Source: Gongronella butleri
Lineage: Eukaryota; Mucoromycota; Mucoromycetes; Mucorales; Cunninghamellaceae
Direction: 5' to 3'
Length of the DNA: 64,000 nt
NCBI GenBank assembly: GCA_025201375.1
Contig: JAIWZP010000022.1
Span: 248,001-312,000 of the forward strand
The notes under the pieces were generated by a model. It ran no database searches. It saw nothing but the letters and a program-made list of their open reading frames with translations, and had not been told where the DNA came from. The translations under genes were made by a program, and so were the position numbers. The first letter of the stretch is position 1. Every line of letters begins with the position of its first letter. Shown here piece after piece: positions 43,049 through 53,523 of this stretch.

Positions 43049-43807
43049 ATGGCATTGTCCAATTCTTACTTTATATCACACAATTCAAGGTACGCATCGG
43101 ATATGGTGTACCAGCCCATTTCTGCTTCAACCGTCTCTGCACCGGTGATCATCGAGGTGCAAGGCAAAATCAGCGAAAAATCGATGACTCGCTCAATTTC
43201 TTACGCCACGCAAGGGAAGCAGGCGTTTGGTCGCCTACCTATTGTCCTGGTATTTTGTGTCGACCGTCCGACGCCGGTGTCGCTCCTGGCCAAGTACAAA
43301 AGCAAAGAACAAAGCTGGCTGCATGAGATTCCGAGCCCCTTTTGGGCAGAGTGCTGTTTGGTGGTGTTTGACGATTGGCGATCTGAGAGTGTCACGGAAC
43401 ATGCTGCTGTATCACCATTGCTGGCTATTGGCGCCTTTTTTGGTCAACAGTAACCAAGCCTAGCAACGCACACTCTATCCACAAACGAGTTCGTTTCGCA
43501 TATGCACGATGTGGCGTACGAGGCAGCCAATGCGTATGTGGCAAAGGCGGACAGCTTCCAATCCGCAATTGACATCCTTTGCAAACAAATGGACAGAGTC
43601 CTCACGGCTGCAAGCACGACCCTGAATGACCCGAAACAATCTAAAGCGAGCACGACGACACTGCTTGAGCAGGGCAAGGCATACATTCAACGAGTGCGAA
43701 GAAACATGGTGGATGGGAACACTCTGGTGTTGGAAGAGCCAAATTTGAGACCTGCCTGCAATCCAACGCACTGTGACGACGACGAGGAACAGCAATTGGA
43801 CGTATAA
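43049..43807 (+). pseudogene. Nuclease-like (PD-(D/E)XK-type) protein with in-frame stop
   Basis: One reading frame runs from 43049 to 43807, broken by a single TAA at 43451-43453. Before the stop it reads VIIEVQGKISEKSMTRSISY, then LPIVLVFCVDR, WLHEIPSPFWAECCLVVF and PLLAIGAFFGQQ. After it come helical stretches (HDVAYEAANAYVAKADSF, LLEQGKAYIQRVRRN). The E-x-Q after a hydrophobic strand, then a helix and LPIVVVF-like strand, resembles PD-(D/E)XK nuclease-fold proteins related to Rpn/transposase families that are abundant in mucoromycete genomes. The family call is from memory of that pattern and is tentative. The single stop with a long intact frame after it suggests a recent loss, or two coding parts. 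The start codon is uncertain. Confidence 0.5.
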
Positions 43808-44144
43808 TTCGCGCAAACCTTCTGGGCGACGAAAAGGGGATCCTGGGCCGCGTGTCTCCAGGCCGGTCATGAAGCCAACCCGAAGCGCTTTAAGAAGATT
43901 ACGACGGGAGAAAGCTTACGAAAAGCAATTGGTGATTATGAAAAAAAAAATCGAATTAAAACTCTGTTCCCCATTCATTACAAATTTGCAACAAATAAAA
44001 GAGACCATTTAAACCCAGTGCCACGGAAACAGTTCGTCCAATGGCGGTCAAATTGAGAGCATGGTGGTGGCGCAAATGGCGCAACACGTAATAAATGGGA
44101 GAAAGAACAAGAAAAAAAAAGGACAAAAAAGTCATGTGCATGAA
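43808..44144. other. Intergenic, no gene seen
   Basis: The reading frame of the nuclease-like relic ends at its left edge. The rest has A-runs and no recognisable product. Confidence 0.45.
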
Positions 44145-44480
44145 TTTTATTAGGAACAGGCGCGCGTAAGTTGACGTTTGACGCGGTTTTTCACGCGTCA
44201 AAGTTACCCCGCAAACGATCTGTTCGCATCAGTTCTGCCTGGAACTCATTTTTTTGCAGTGATCATTGACAGCTAACTATGCAGCAGGCCGTGCTCTTTC
44301 TGGTGATCTCTGTTTCGCGGCTCTATGTCGAATCTTAGTCGACTTTGACTTGAGGCGAAAAAATGAGGCAGATTGCAATTTACGCGGAAACCAGCTGATG
44401 CACCTCCTTTTTTTATTGCATCTGTGTCGGTCATTGGGGTGACATAACCCTACGGTTGAATGGCGTGGCGATCCGAGGAC
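44145..44480 (+). repeat. Dispersed ACGCGT-rich repeat, family A, copy 4
   Basis: GGAACAGGCGCGCGTAAG, GACGTTTGACGCGGTTTTTC and CACGCGTCAAAG are followed by CCCCGCAAACGATCTGTTCG, nearly as in copy 2. Further right, ACGCGGAAACCAGC and GGCGTGGCGATCC match copy 1 near 5495 and 5563. So at least three landmarks are collinear over about 330 bases. Confidence 0.65.
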
Positions 44481-45039
44481 TGACATTTTGCTCTTTTCAA
44501 ACCATCGACTGCACCCCTTGGAAAATCCGAGATTTTCGAACATGGCGATTGCTCAAGTAAGCAACGAAAATATCGAAAAAAGCTGTGTTCTTCGTCGGTT
44601 TTGATCGGATCGCAGTGAAACTGGACTCATCTGGGAGAGATTCAAATGGTGCTTTAGACACGTTAAAAGCTCTGGACGTCGTTCTTTTCCATTGTCAAGA
44701 AAAATGGGTTAGAAAATTGTTCAAACGTTTAAGTGGATTTTGCAGGCATGGAAAAGTCGTTTATCGCGCAAGCAAACAAGCGGAAAATGACGACGCCCGA
44801 GTGTGCCCCATTCGAGTCGAACCAGTTTCACTACGATCCAAAGAATATTTCGAGATCCAGTGCTAAAGTTGCAAAATAACTGAATTTTGGATTCATCTGC
44901 ATAATAATCGAGTCAACCTCCGGGTTTTAATTTCTCACGAGAAGAGGAAATCAAGAAAATACGTGCATCAACCGGCCTCGCACCTTTCAAAGCTAGAAGT
45001 GGCCCCACATCTTGCCAGGCCAGGCAAGGGCCACTGGAC
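44481..45039. other. Intergenic, no gene seen
   Basis: A 93-codon plus-strand ORF (44585-44866) resembles nothing known to me. The region separates a family A repeat from the PXA relic. Confidence 0.4.
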
Positions 45040-45391
45040 CTTGTTTCTGGAACAGACAATCATACACGTGCTCAGTGAGCCATTTCTCGTGTTTTACCTG
45101 CGACTGGGACGCGAATTGCTATGGCCGAATGGCGTATTGAGCGTGCCACCGACGCCGCTGCAGCGCGAACAAATGCGAATTCGCTCGGAAAGGCTGCTTG
45201 TGCTTGCGCTACCCAAGCCCATGGCGCACGCAGTCTTTGGCACAGACGAGGTGAATCGATTGCAGTCGCACATCCACGAGGCACTAGCACCACTGCAACA
45301 AAAATACATCAACAAACACCTCATGTACTTGCTGATTGACCTTGTCTTGGGCAAGGTCTTGCCCGAGCTCATCGCGTTCCCTGGCAATTGA
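45040..45391 (+). pseudogene. Decayed copy of the PXA gene's last exon
   Basis: Nearly the same sequence as exon 3 of the PXA gene (40700-41057), from TTTCTGGAACAGAC to the stop, including FLVFYLRLGR and KHLMYLLIDLVLGK. One 9-base deletion (near 45138, keeps frame) and scattered substitutions separate them. Exons 1 and 2 and the splice acceptor are gone; sequence left of 45040 is unrelated. The open frame extends upstream to 44963 by chance. It probably makes no functional protein, although selection on the frame cannot be ruled out. Confidence 0.85.
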
Positions 45392-45742
45392 GTTTTAATG
45401 TACTTTTATTTATCCCCCCTTCCATCTGTATATCCTACCCCTTTATTCACTAATGATTCATGCCGAAAATGCTATGAAATTCATGGTCATTACGCCCAAG
45501 TCTAGTTTTGAAGCGTGCAATTGTCCCGTGTCAAAGAGTATCCTGGTTTTTTTTTGGTGTTTTACATGTTTGGCGCATGTCAAAAAATAGCAGCGACATT
45601 TATTATTCTTTATCACAGATAGCGCAAGAATGAGAGGAAATAGCATTTTATACTGTATTTCATGAATTGAGGGCAAGAAAGTGTACGTCTTGTGATGGTT
45701 CGCGTGCGAACTTAATTTGGGATTTCTGTCGTGTATATTCGT
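45392..45742. other. Duplicated PXA 3' flank and unassigned DNA
   Basis: 45392-45570 aligns with 41058-41245; the remainder is unassigned. No gene seen. Confidence 0.55.
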
Positions 45743-46232
45743 CGAGCAAAGCGTGCTAAACACCAAATGCGTAAATTTGGCATTGAATCGGCAAGAGCAC
45801 GTCTTATCGCGTGTTCTCGGCACACTTCGCGTCTCTAGCAATGGTTCGTGTGTGGTTCTAATTTGGAGTCGCTGGCGCGTGGCGTCGTCAAGGAAGGACG
45901 CGTATCACTCAAAACGCACAAATTTTGCAACTGTTCAACAAGAGCGCTTTGTTCTTCATTTTTCCTCGACACATTTAACGTTTTGGTTAACACGATCAGT
46001 CGAGCTCAATGGGCAATGATCGAAAGGGACAAATTCGATCAAGGAGAGCCAAATTTATTTAATTGGGGGAAACGCGTCAATTCTCGACGACTCTACGCGT
46101 CCGCGACCCCAAATTGAAACCACACACGAACCATCACCAGAGACGCGAAGTGTGCCCAGGAATCGCGACAAGACGCGCTCTTGCCGATTCAATGCCAGAT
46201 TTACGCATTTGGTGTTTTACGTGTTTTGCTCG
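45743..46232. repeat. Inverted-repeat element (arms about 165 bases)
   Basis: The left arm (45743-about 45908) and right arm (about 46068-46232) are inverted copies at roughly 85-90% identity. Landmarks are CACCAAATGCGTAAAT, GGCATTGAATCGGCAAGAGC and CACACTTCGCGTCTCT on the left, with their complements on the right. Inner ACGCGT motifs match more weakly. The 160-base centre has no ORF of note. I see no clear target duplication. It lies just upstream of the ferric reductase gene and may be a foldback/MITE-type element. Confidence 0.7.
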
Positions 46233-46469
46233 ACAGATGCTCGCGACAGAGAGTTATGCTCACACGTAAACCACAAGCACACCATCTTGCACTGCCTGTG
46301 ATTGGTGTGAATTTTAAATACCGCAGTGGAGGCCAAAGTGCCTGATTTCAGCCAAATTGAGTGAGCGCCATTTTTCCATCTCACCCCTTTTTTACTTTCT
46401 TTTTTTCTTCTTCCTCGTCCTCGGCAGGCTCTTTTTTGTTGTTCTTTTTTTTTTTTTTTTTTTTTTGCC

Positions 46470-48470
46470 ATGCACGTGCAACGGCAGCTGCTGTGGGCTC
46501 TTGGCGGCGTGGTGTGCCTGTATATTCTTGTTCAAACATGGGTGTGCGTGCAGTGGCTGTTCATGTCGATCCAGGAGAGCATTCCACCGTCGACGACGGG
46601 CGTGCCTGGACCGCACGTGCGATACGAACGCGAGTACACGGCGCTCAAGCTTGCCATTGTGGCGACAGCACTCGGATATGTGATGCTCCTCGCACGGCAC
46701 CGGTTTTGTGCATCGACTGTGCACCGTGCAGCCCCTACAGACGCATTGACGCTAACGTCGTCTCAGACGCCACTCTTGTACTCGGAGGACCAGCTCGAAC
46801 AAGGCAATATGGTGCTGGATGGCGACCCCATGGGCAATGGCATTGCTTCAGAAATGGTGGGGCGCAAGACGGGCTCGCTTCCCGGTTGGTATCTCTCTTT
46901 TCGGCGCGTATGGTGCTACGAATGGTCATGGTTTGGCGGCAGCACGGTGCAATTGGGCGAAACGGCACTTGTTGTTGGTTTAGCGGGCATCCACGCACTT
47001 TTGATCTTGTGTCCACCTCTGGCAAGCAGTGTAAGCGATCATGTATTCTTCCATCACCAACTGATCAGCAATCGCGTGGGCCAAATGGCGCTAATTGACT
47101 TGACTTTGGCGGTGGCGTTGTCTGTGCGGACCTCGGCGGTGTGGAGATTCATCGGCTTATCAGATCTTCGCTCGACGATCACGTGGCATCGGTGGTTCGC
47201 CTTGGCGGGAGTTATTTGCACGTTGTACCACGGCTGCTTCCAATTCACAAAGCACTATTATCGCCATTATCTGGAAAAACAAGCATTGCAGCAGGTCGTC
47301 AGCGCGACGGATCTCGGTGGATCGATGGACGTCGCTTTATTTGCATCCATGACCTGGTGGCAACTGGTCATCAGCAGCAAACGCTATTTTACGGGCTGTG
47401 TCCTTGCCTTTGCCGTGTTTGCTGCTTGGCTCAGCGCCCATCCGCTCGTACGCGCCGTTTCTTACACCCTCTTCCGCATTGTCCACGTTGGCGCCATGGT
47501 GCTCATCGTCGCCGCTGCAGCTTTCCATCACAAAGTCATGCTCATCTTTTATTCCGCTGTTTTTCTCATTTGGTGCGTCGATCTCGTCATCCGATGGCGC
47601 AGCACAAAGGTCAACGTGGTGGCTCTCGAGCCCGTGGCTCCCAATGTCGTCCACATGGCCGTCGCCCTCCCAGTCCCATTGCAAATCACCCCCGGCGCCT
47701 TTGTCTACTGCGGATTCCACGCAAATCCCGTCAAAAACCTGATGTTCAGCCACCCTTTCTCCATCAGCCGCGTCGTCCCGCGCGAAAACGACGCGACACG
47801 TCAGACAATGTCGTTTTACATCAAGGTGAACGGGCGGCACACGGCACGTTTGTACGAAATGGCTAAAGACAACAAATCTGCACCAATTGTGCGTGTTGGA
47901 CGCGTGTTGGGCACCAACGCCTTTGCACCGCCATTCGACGCGTTCAGTGTGATTGTGCTCGTTGCCCATGGCATTGGCATCACGCCGTGGCTCGCTGCAC
48001 TGCAAGCATCTCGACGAAAACACGCAAATCAGCTGCAACAACGCGTGTACGTGATCTGGTCGCTGCGCGACCGTGCGGCTGTGCATGCCATGGTGCAGGA
48101 CGCGGACCTGGATGCGCATTGGCAAGTGTACGTGACAAATCGCCGCCCGGACGACGACGAAAACGGCGAAAACGACGATGACAAGGCCATGGACCTCGAT
48201 CAAATGTATCTGGAGGCCGATAAGGCGCGCGACGATGATGGCCACGGTACTCTCGAAACGCTTGACGCCATCCAATACCATGCGGGTCGGCCACTTTATA
48301 CCAAACTTCTGCACACTATCCGCGAACGCCATCCAAACGACAATGTCTTCCTCGGCCTGTGCGCTAACCAAGCCGCCATCGCCCAATGTGGCAATCTCGC
48401 GCGCAGCACAGCATTCAGCAATGAAAATGCGTATTGGGCCGTCCATGCCGAGCGCTTTGAATACCTCTAG
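46470..48470 (+). CDS. Ferric-chelate reductase (FRE / NADPH oxidase superfamily)
   Basis: Intronless, 666 residues. The start follows a T-tract (46448-46467). There is an N-terminal membrane segment (GGVVCLYILVQTWV), a second near residues 55-70, then a heme-binding six-helix domain (about 165-385). Likely heme ligand histidines are in STITWHRWF, CTLYHGC, RIVHVG and AAFHHKV. The FAD motif HPFSIS is at about 428-433 and the NADPH motif GIGITP near 501. The C-terminus reads VFLGLCANQAAIAQC. Such enzymes pass electrons from cytosolic NADPH across the membrane to reduce Fe3+ or Cu2+ outside the cell or in an organelle. An acidic insert (about 568-575) is unusual. The 5'-truncated copy at 41760 comes from the same duplication. 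Substrate metal is unknown. Confidence 0.88.
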   Translation: MHVQRQLLWALGGVVCLYILVQTWVCVQWLFMSIQESIPPSTTGVPGPHVRYEREYTALKLAIVATALGYVMLLARHRFCASTVHRAAPTDALTLTSSQTPLLYSEDQLEQGNMVLDGDPMGNGIASEMVGRKTGSLPGWYLSFRRVWCYEWSWFGGSTVQLGETALVVGLAGIHALLILCPPLASSVSDHVFFHHQLISNRVGQMALIDLTLAVALSVRTSAVWRFIGLSDLRSTITWHRWFALAGVICTLYHGCFQFTKHYYRHYLEKQALQQVVSATDLGGSMDVALFASMTWWQLVISSKRYFTGCVLAFAVFAAWLSAHPLVRAVSYTLFRIVHVGAMVLIVAAAAFHHKVMLIFYSAVFLIWCVDLVIRWRSTKVNVVALEPVAPNVVHMAVALPVPLQITPGAFVYCGFHANPVKNLMFSHPFSISRVVPRENDATRQTMSFYIKVNGRHTARLYEMAKDNKSAPIVRVGRVLGTNAFAPPFDAFSVIVLVAHGIGITPWLAALQASRRKHANQLQQRVYVIWSLRDRAAVHAMVQDADLDAHWQVYVTNRRPDDDENGENDDDKAMDLDQMYLEADKARDDDGHGTLETLDAIQYHAGRPLYTKLLHTIRERHPNDNVFLGLCANQAAIAQCGNLARSTAFSNENAYWAVHAERFEYL

Positions 48471-48661
48471 ATCTCTTTTAATGTATTTTATTAAAATTTT
48501 ATTTGTTTCTCCCCCTTTTATCTCTCTCTCTCTCTCTCTATTGTCAACTCTTATTCTCTGCTCGCTTCGCGTGCTCAATTGCTGTAAAAGATGAATGGAG
48601 TGCATGGAGCAACTTTATTATTCTTTCAATTTGAACATGAGCGCGCCGGGGATCTTGATCA

Positions 48662-50588
48662 TCAAGCGGATGCAGCCCAGACAAAGACGGTATTGTTGCT
48701 GTCGACCGCGACCAGCGTGGCGGTGTCGGGTGAGACGCACACGTCGCGGATCAGATGCACGGAATCATTGTGCCAGAGCACTTTTTTGGATTTTTGCGCA
48801 GGTTGCCTGCCTTTGCCCGTTTTTGGCGCCGTTAAATCGTACACACGCAGGTCGCCCTGGTCATCACCACTAAGCAGCATCTTTTGACCTAGGGAAAAAA
48901 AGAAAAGTGAGCTTGTCTGCCCTCATGCGTTTTTTTACGAGATTCCACGCGTTTCGTAGCTATGAAGCAATTTCACGCGCGTGTCACCAAGCAATTACCT
49001 TGTTGTTCAATAAGGGTGAAGCGCAAACCAGAGCTTTGGTTGGTGCCCGAATAGTCAAGTACGCGGCGGACATCCGGGGCGGCCTTTTTGGACGTTGAGG
49101 GATCCCAGATGGTGAATTTCTCGTCATTGGCACCGCGCGACACGATGCAGCCGTCGAATTCGTGGCTGTTTTCCGTGTCGTCGCCGTAAATGTAGTGGAC
49201 ACCGTCAATATGACCGTTGTGCCACGCCTTGCCTCTGGGATGCACCTGCTTCGGTTCGAGTGCGTGCATTCCAGTCTTGTCATTCGCGTCGTCACCTTTG
49301 CCTGCAGCTTTAGCCGTGGCCCTGCGTCGCCATTGCGTCAATTTGGATTTTGGCAGATGGAAATGCAGTACTTCGCCCTGATGCGTGCCAACAACCAGTT
49401 CCGACGCGTCCGCAGACAGAGCCACACTTGTCGGGTACTTGCCCTGCCGGCAGTTGAAGATCGCAAGGCACCTAAAAATGAAAAAAAGAGAAAAAGGACG
49501 GTGAGCGGCCCAGGTTTTTGTGTTTCGTTCCAATTTCAGCTCTTTACTTTGAATCCTCCAACTCATTGGAAGGCGTGCCAATATCCCAGAGCCGTGCATA
49601 GCCGTCGGCCGAGGCGGTGACGAGCCAATTGGGGTCGTTTTTGGCAAAAGTCATATGGAGGACAGGCTGCGAGTGGCCCATGAGGTACCGGTAGCAGTAT
49701 TGCTGGAGCGGATCGATCAGTTTGACGGAGCCGAGGCGGCCAGCAGCAGCGAGGACGTTGACGTGGCCCTGCGGAGCGCTCACACGTGTCCATGCCAAGG
49801 TATAAAACTCTTCCTGATCTTCCGGGTGGGTATATTTCATCGTGTAACGTCCGTGACGCGCGTCAAGCAATAGCACCGAGTTTGCGCCGCACACAGCGAC
49901 TGATGCGCCCAGCGGATCGTATGCGCAGCTCCAAAGGTCTAAATGCTCGTCCTCCTGATCATCTTCCTCATCCTTGCGCCCCTTGCGTGATTTTTTGCTG
50001 CTCTTGACATTCTGTTGCTCCAAGTAGTGCTTGTGCTGAATGCCCTCGTGCGCAAAGCCCTGGATCCGGTGGCGCAGCTCGTAATTCGCGTCTACAAGCA
50101 CGCAAAAAAAAGAAGATGAAAAAATGAAAAAAAAATGAGAAAACGCAAAAAACACGAAATTGACGCGCCAGAAACGCGATTACATGCGTCAAAGAACACA
50201 AAAAAAAAGTTGATTCTTGCCGTGACTTACAGGCAATAGGCAGCTGATCGCCGCGGCGCGCCTTTTTTCGCGCGGAATCGTCGACAATGCCCGAGTCTGC
50301 CGAGCCAATACGTGCGCGCTTGGTGCTGGTGCCGCTCTGCGTGCTGGCGGTGCTTGTTCGGCGGTGCTTGCCAGTGAGCATGGAACTTTTTGACAGGTCG
50401 ATGGCCAAAAAGAACGGTTGCGAGTTTAAAACAGGGAGCGCGGGCTGATCATCGGTCTGCTCGTATTCGACCGTCGTCCACCGACTTTTCCCGCGCTTCG
50501 CAACATTGGGGTTCGACACTGTAGATATGGCATTCACCTTTTTGCTAGACGTTTTCCCCGTCGTCTTGCTAAAAAATTTCATACGCAT
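48662..50588 (-). CDS. WD40 protein resembling EED/ESC (Polycomb) subunits
   Basis: Four exons on the minus strand: 50588-50231, 50091-49548, 49471-48999 and 48888-48662; 533 residues. The first 130 are basic, Ser-rich and contain KKRAR-like stretches, possibly a nuclear signal. WD40 repeats follow: AYDPLGASVAVCGANSVLLL, then VLAAAGRLGSVKLIDPL, then LMGHSQPVLHMTFAKNDPNW, LVTASADGYARLWDI and ELVVGTHQGEVLHF. Then come VSRGANDEKFTIWDP, RRVLDYSGTNQSSGLRF, QKMLLSGDDQGDLRVYDL and VAVDSNNTVFVW. The AG-x-G-x4-I-x-P, GH, DPN-x-L and RLW-x-I pattern and the later FDYS...QKML-like pair resemble EED. EED is the H3K27me3-binding subunit of Polycomb repressive complex 2. This is a pattern resemblance; an LRWD1-type or other WD40 protein is possible. 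Its 3' end faces the ferric reductase gene. Confidence 0.7.
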
Positions 50589-50877
50589 AGGAAGAAACAA
50601 TAAAAAGTAAGAGGAACAAGCGAAACAATAGACAAAAAAAAAAAAAAAAAAAGGGTCACTTTTCTTTGTCCCTTTGTCCCTTTGTCAAAGAGCATCACGG
50701 ACCTTGAATTTCCAAACGCGAGAGCAGTCACCTAGAGTCAAATTGCCCATTTCTTGATGAAAAAGGAATCGAGAATAGGTGAAATGGTGGTCCCTATAAT
50801 TCCCCTTTGCGCTCTTCTTCTTCATCTTAATATGCTGTCGCTCATCACCTCGGGTAGGAGGAAAAAACGCGTGAAAA

Positions 50878-52115
50878 ATGGCACAATGGCTCACGAAATC
50901 GTATATTTTAGTGTTTTTCTGGGTCGGCGTGCTGGCCGTGGTGCCATACCTCGCGTTGGTGGCCTATGGCGCCTTTGTGTGCAAGGACCAGAACCTGAAA
51001 CAAAAGTATAATGCTCAATGGTAAGGAATTGGCGTGGAAAATAAGAAAAAAAAATAAAAAACAATATGCACAATCACTCATTTCTGGATGCTAGGGCGCT
51101 CGTGACGGGCGGGTCGTCCGGCATTGGAGCTGCAATTGTGCGTAAGCTTGCGAGCCAGGGGCTCAATGTGGTTGTTGTCGCGCTGGACGACGCGTTGCTC
51201 GCGTCGTTCAAGGAAGAGATTGTCAAGGAATTCCCCCAGCAATCGTTCCGCTTTGTGGGTTGCGATTTGTCCGACGCGCAGTACGGCTACATGGACAAGA
51301 TCAAGCAGGAGACGGATGACATTGCCGTGCAAGTCGTGTGTAACAATGCGGGCTTCATCACCACCGGCGCATTTGCCGACATCAAGCTCGAGCGCAACAT
51401 GGCCAATTACAACACCAACGTCACCGCGTGCCTGACGCTGTCTCACCACTTTTTGAACCGCATGCTCGACGCCAAGCAAAAGGGCCTCGTCACCTTCACC
51501 TCCTCCAGCGCTGGCTTCATCCCCAACCCCATGAGCGCGCTCTACTCTTCCACCAAGATCTTCCTCACCACCTTTGCCGCCTCGCTCGCCGCTGAATACG
51601 CCGAGGATGGCATTGACGTGCTTGTCGTTGTAAGAAAAAAAAACCGAGAGAACCGAGAAAAACGAGAAAAAAACACGAAAAAAGCGGAAAACGCCAAAAG
51701 ACTAAAAAAACATGAGAAACGCGAGAAGCTTGGGGGGGGGGGAAATGGACGCACAAGACAGACAGAAATAGAGAGACGCGAGTGCACCAACCATTCTTAC
51801 ACGTCGATGCTCCTCTTTTTCTTCTACTTTTAGCATCCTTCGCCGATCAATTCCAACTTTTACAGCAATGCAGGCCAAATGTCGGCGTTGCTGTCTGCGC
51901 AAAAGATCTCATCATCGCCCAGCATCATTGCAGACACGATTTGCCGCAATGCAGGCAAGGTGGTGGTTGCGGACCAGGGCCTCATCACCGTGGTGATGAA
52001 GATTGTTACGACAAAGCTGCTTGATTGGAACGTGTTCACCGAAATCATGAAGCTCGCCCTCCGCTTCACCGGTGACTACAAGGCCATGAAGGTTCGTCGC
52101 AACAAAAAGGATTAA
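50878..52115 (+). CDS. Membrane-anchored short-chain dehydrogenase/reductase
   Basis: Three exons: 50878-51020, 51095-51629 and 51834-52115; 319 residues. An N-terminal membrane anchor (residues 8-33) is followed by a Rossmann fold: TGGSSGIG for NAD(P), a DLSD after strand 3, NNAG, and the catalytic Ser (TFTSSSAG) and YSSTK. The C-terminus is Lys/Arg-rich (KVRRNKKD). Membrane-anchored SDRs of this shape act on lipids at the ER or lipid droplets, for example 3-ketodihydrosphingosine reductase or 17-beta-HSD types; substrate cannot be told. The last exon has a degenerate copy at about 53055-53292. Spliced exons 1 and 2 join as ...NAQW-ALVTGG. Confidence 0.85.
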
Positions 52116-52139
52116 TTTATTATTTATTTATTTAAATCA

Positions 52140-52145
52140 AATAAA
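52140..52145 (+). terminator. Poly(A) signal AATAAA of the SDR gene
   Basis: AATAAA lies 24 bases after the stop, in an AT-rich 3' flank of TATTTATTTATTT. Confidence 0.4.
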
Positions 52146-53054
52146 GCGTGCGTAAAACCCAAGGGGGCATTTTTTATTTATTTAAAATCATTATTCCTTT
52201 GGAGAATCAGTTGTCACTTTTAGGGAGTGGGAGATGGAGAGCGTTCTCCAAGGCAAAGGAAAAAGGAATAAGTATCCTGATTTCAGACCAGGAAAATATG
52301 AAAAACACGCGCTTTAGTGTTTAAAAGCTAAACGTGTACGTTTTTGTGCAGTGTAGCGCGATGCTGCAGGTATTGAAATGATAGCACACGTCGGTTTCTG
52401 TCAACCGAGATCGAAACATGGACAGATCACACGATTTATTTGTGTGCAAAATCCAAAACGGATGAAATTTGTGCTTTTGTGCATTTCCTCGGGCACTTGC
52501 TGAGTTTCTCACTGATTTTTTTTTTCATGCTTGCAGAAGCTCAAATTTGTAAATATGAACTGGCAAGCAGAATCGAAGCAGCGTCATCGTCTGCCAAACC
52601 AATATCGAAAATACGAGCTCTCAGAGAAATTGCATACCAAGTCGCCGAAATCTTAACGCGATTTCTTCAAACCACAAGCTTTTGGCCCCTGATTACGTAG
52701 TTTGAGGCGATTCGCGTGTTGGTACGTGGGCCATTGTCGAGGTAATCCAAGAACCCCTCAGCAAACCAGCAGTATGCCATCAAACAAGTACCAATGGCCG
52801 CGCATCTTGACAATTGTCACCACCTCGCGTTGTATTTTTTATTAATTTTTTTTCACTCAGCACCATCGACTAGGACACAAACTAACAGTTTTCTTAGGGG
52901 CTGGGGGGACATCGCCAAAAGCCATCAAACACGAGGATGGGTATGATAGAGAAACGATTTGAAAAAGGGAAAGAAAGCGAAAGTGAGCGATGGATAAATG
53001 GAAAATTCAGTGCGTTTGCCTATTTCTTGCGCGTCGGTATTTTGTGTCCGTCCG
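52146..53054. other. Intergenic, no gene seen
   Basis: AT-rich, short ORFs without similarity. Just left of the SDR relic at 53034-53056, GGTATTTTGTGTCCGTCCGAC resembles a phrase in the nuclease-like relic at 43250-43273. Confidence 0.4.
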
Positions 53055-53292
53055 ACCAGGAATTCCATTCCAGCTTTTATGAGCGATGAGGATCAAATGT
53101 CGACATTGCTGTTGTTTTTCAAATGATTTCGTCATGTGCGTCATTGCCCAGCACGCACCGACCCGGTGCAAGCACGATTTGCCGCAATTGCCGAAAATGA
53201 TGATGATGGCGGGTCAGAGTCCGAAGACGGTGGCGATTAAGGATCTCACGACCAAGATTGCTTCATTGAAACGCGTTTTGCGTGAACCATGA
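53055..53292 (+). pseudogene. Degenerate copy of the SDR gene's last exon
   Basis: AATTCCATTCCAGCTTTTATG, CAAATGTCGACATTGCTG and GCACGATTTGCCGCAAT align in order with 51855-51960 of the SDR gene (AATTCCAACTTTTACAGC and CAAATGTCGGCGTTGCTG). Identity drops to the right of 53210. The frame is broken near 53085 and 53120 and no start or splice site is kept. The distance from the parent exon is about 1.2 kb, the same orientation. Confidence 0.7.
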
Positions 53293-53523
53293 TGCTGGCT
53301 CTGCCACCTACAAGTTTATGAGCATCGCGCGATGCGACAAAAAAAAAAAAAAAAAAGACACACAACATTACTTTCAAAAAGCAGATATAGCCACCTTTTT
53401 TTCTCTTTTTCTTTATTTTTTTTTTATTCTTCCTCTTAGAAACAAGCCATAGATATCATTGGGTTCCCTTTTCGTGTGTTGTGGTGTAGATATAAATTTG
53501 AGTCGAAAGAAAGGGGAAGAGCA

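Noticed and set aside
47337..48605. 422-codon ORF antisense to the ferric reductase
   Set aside because: It is a mirror frame of a strongly conserved coding gene, with no independent domain.
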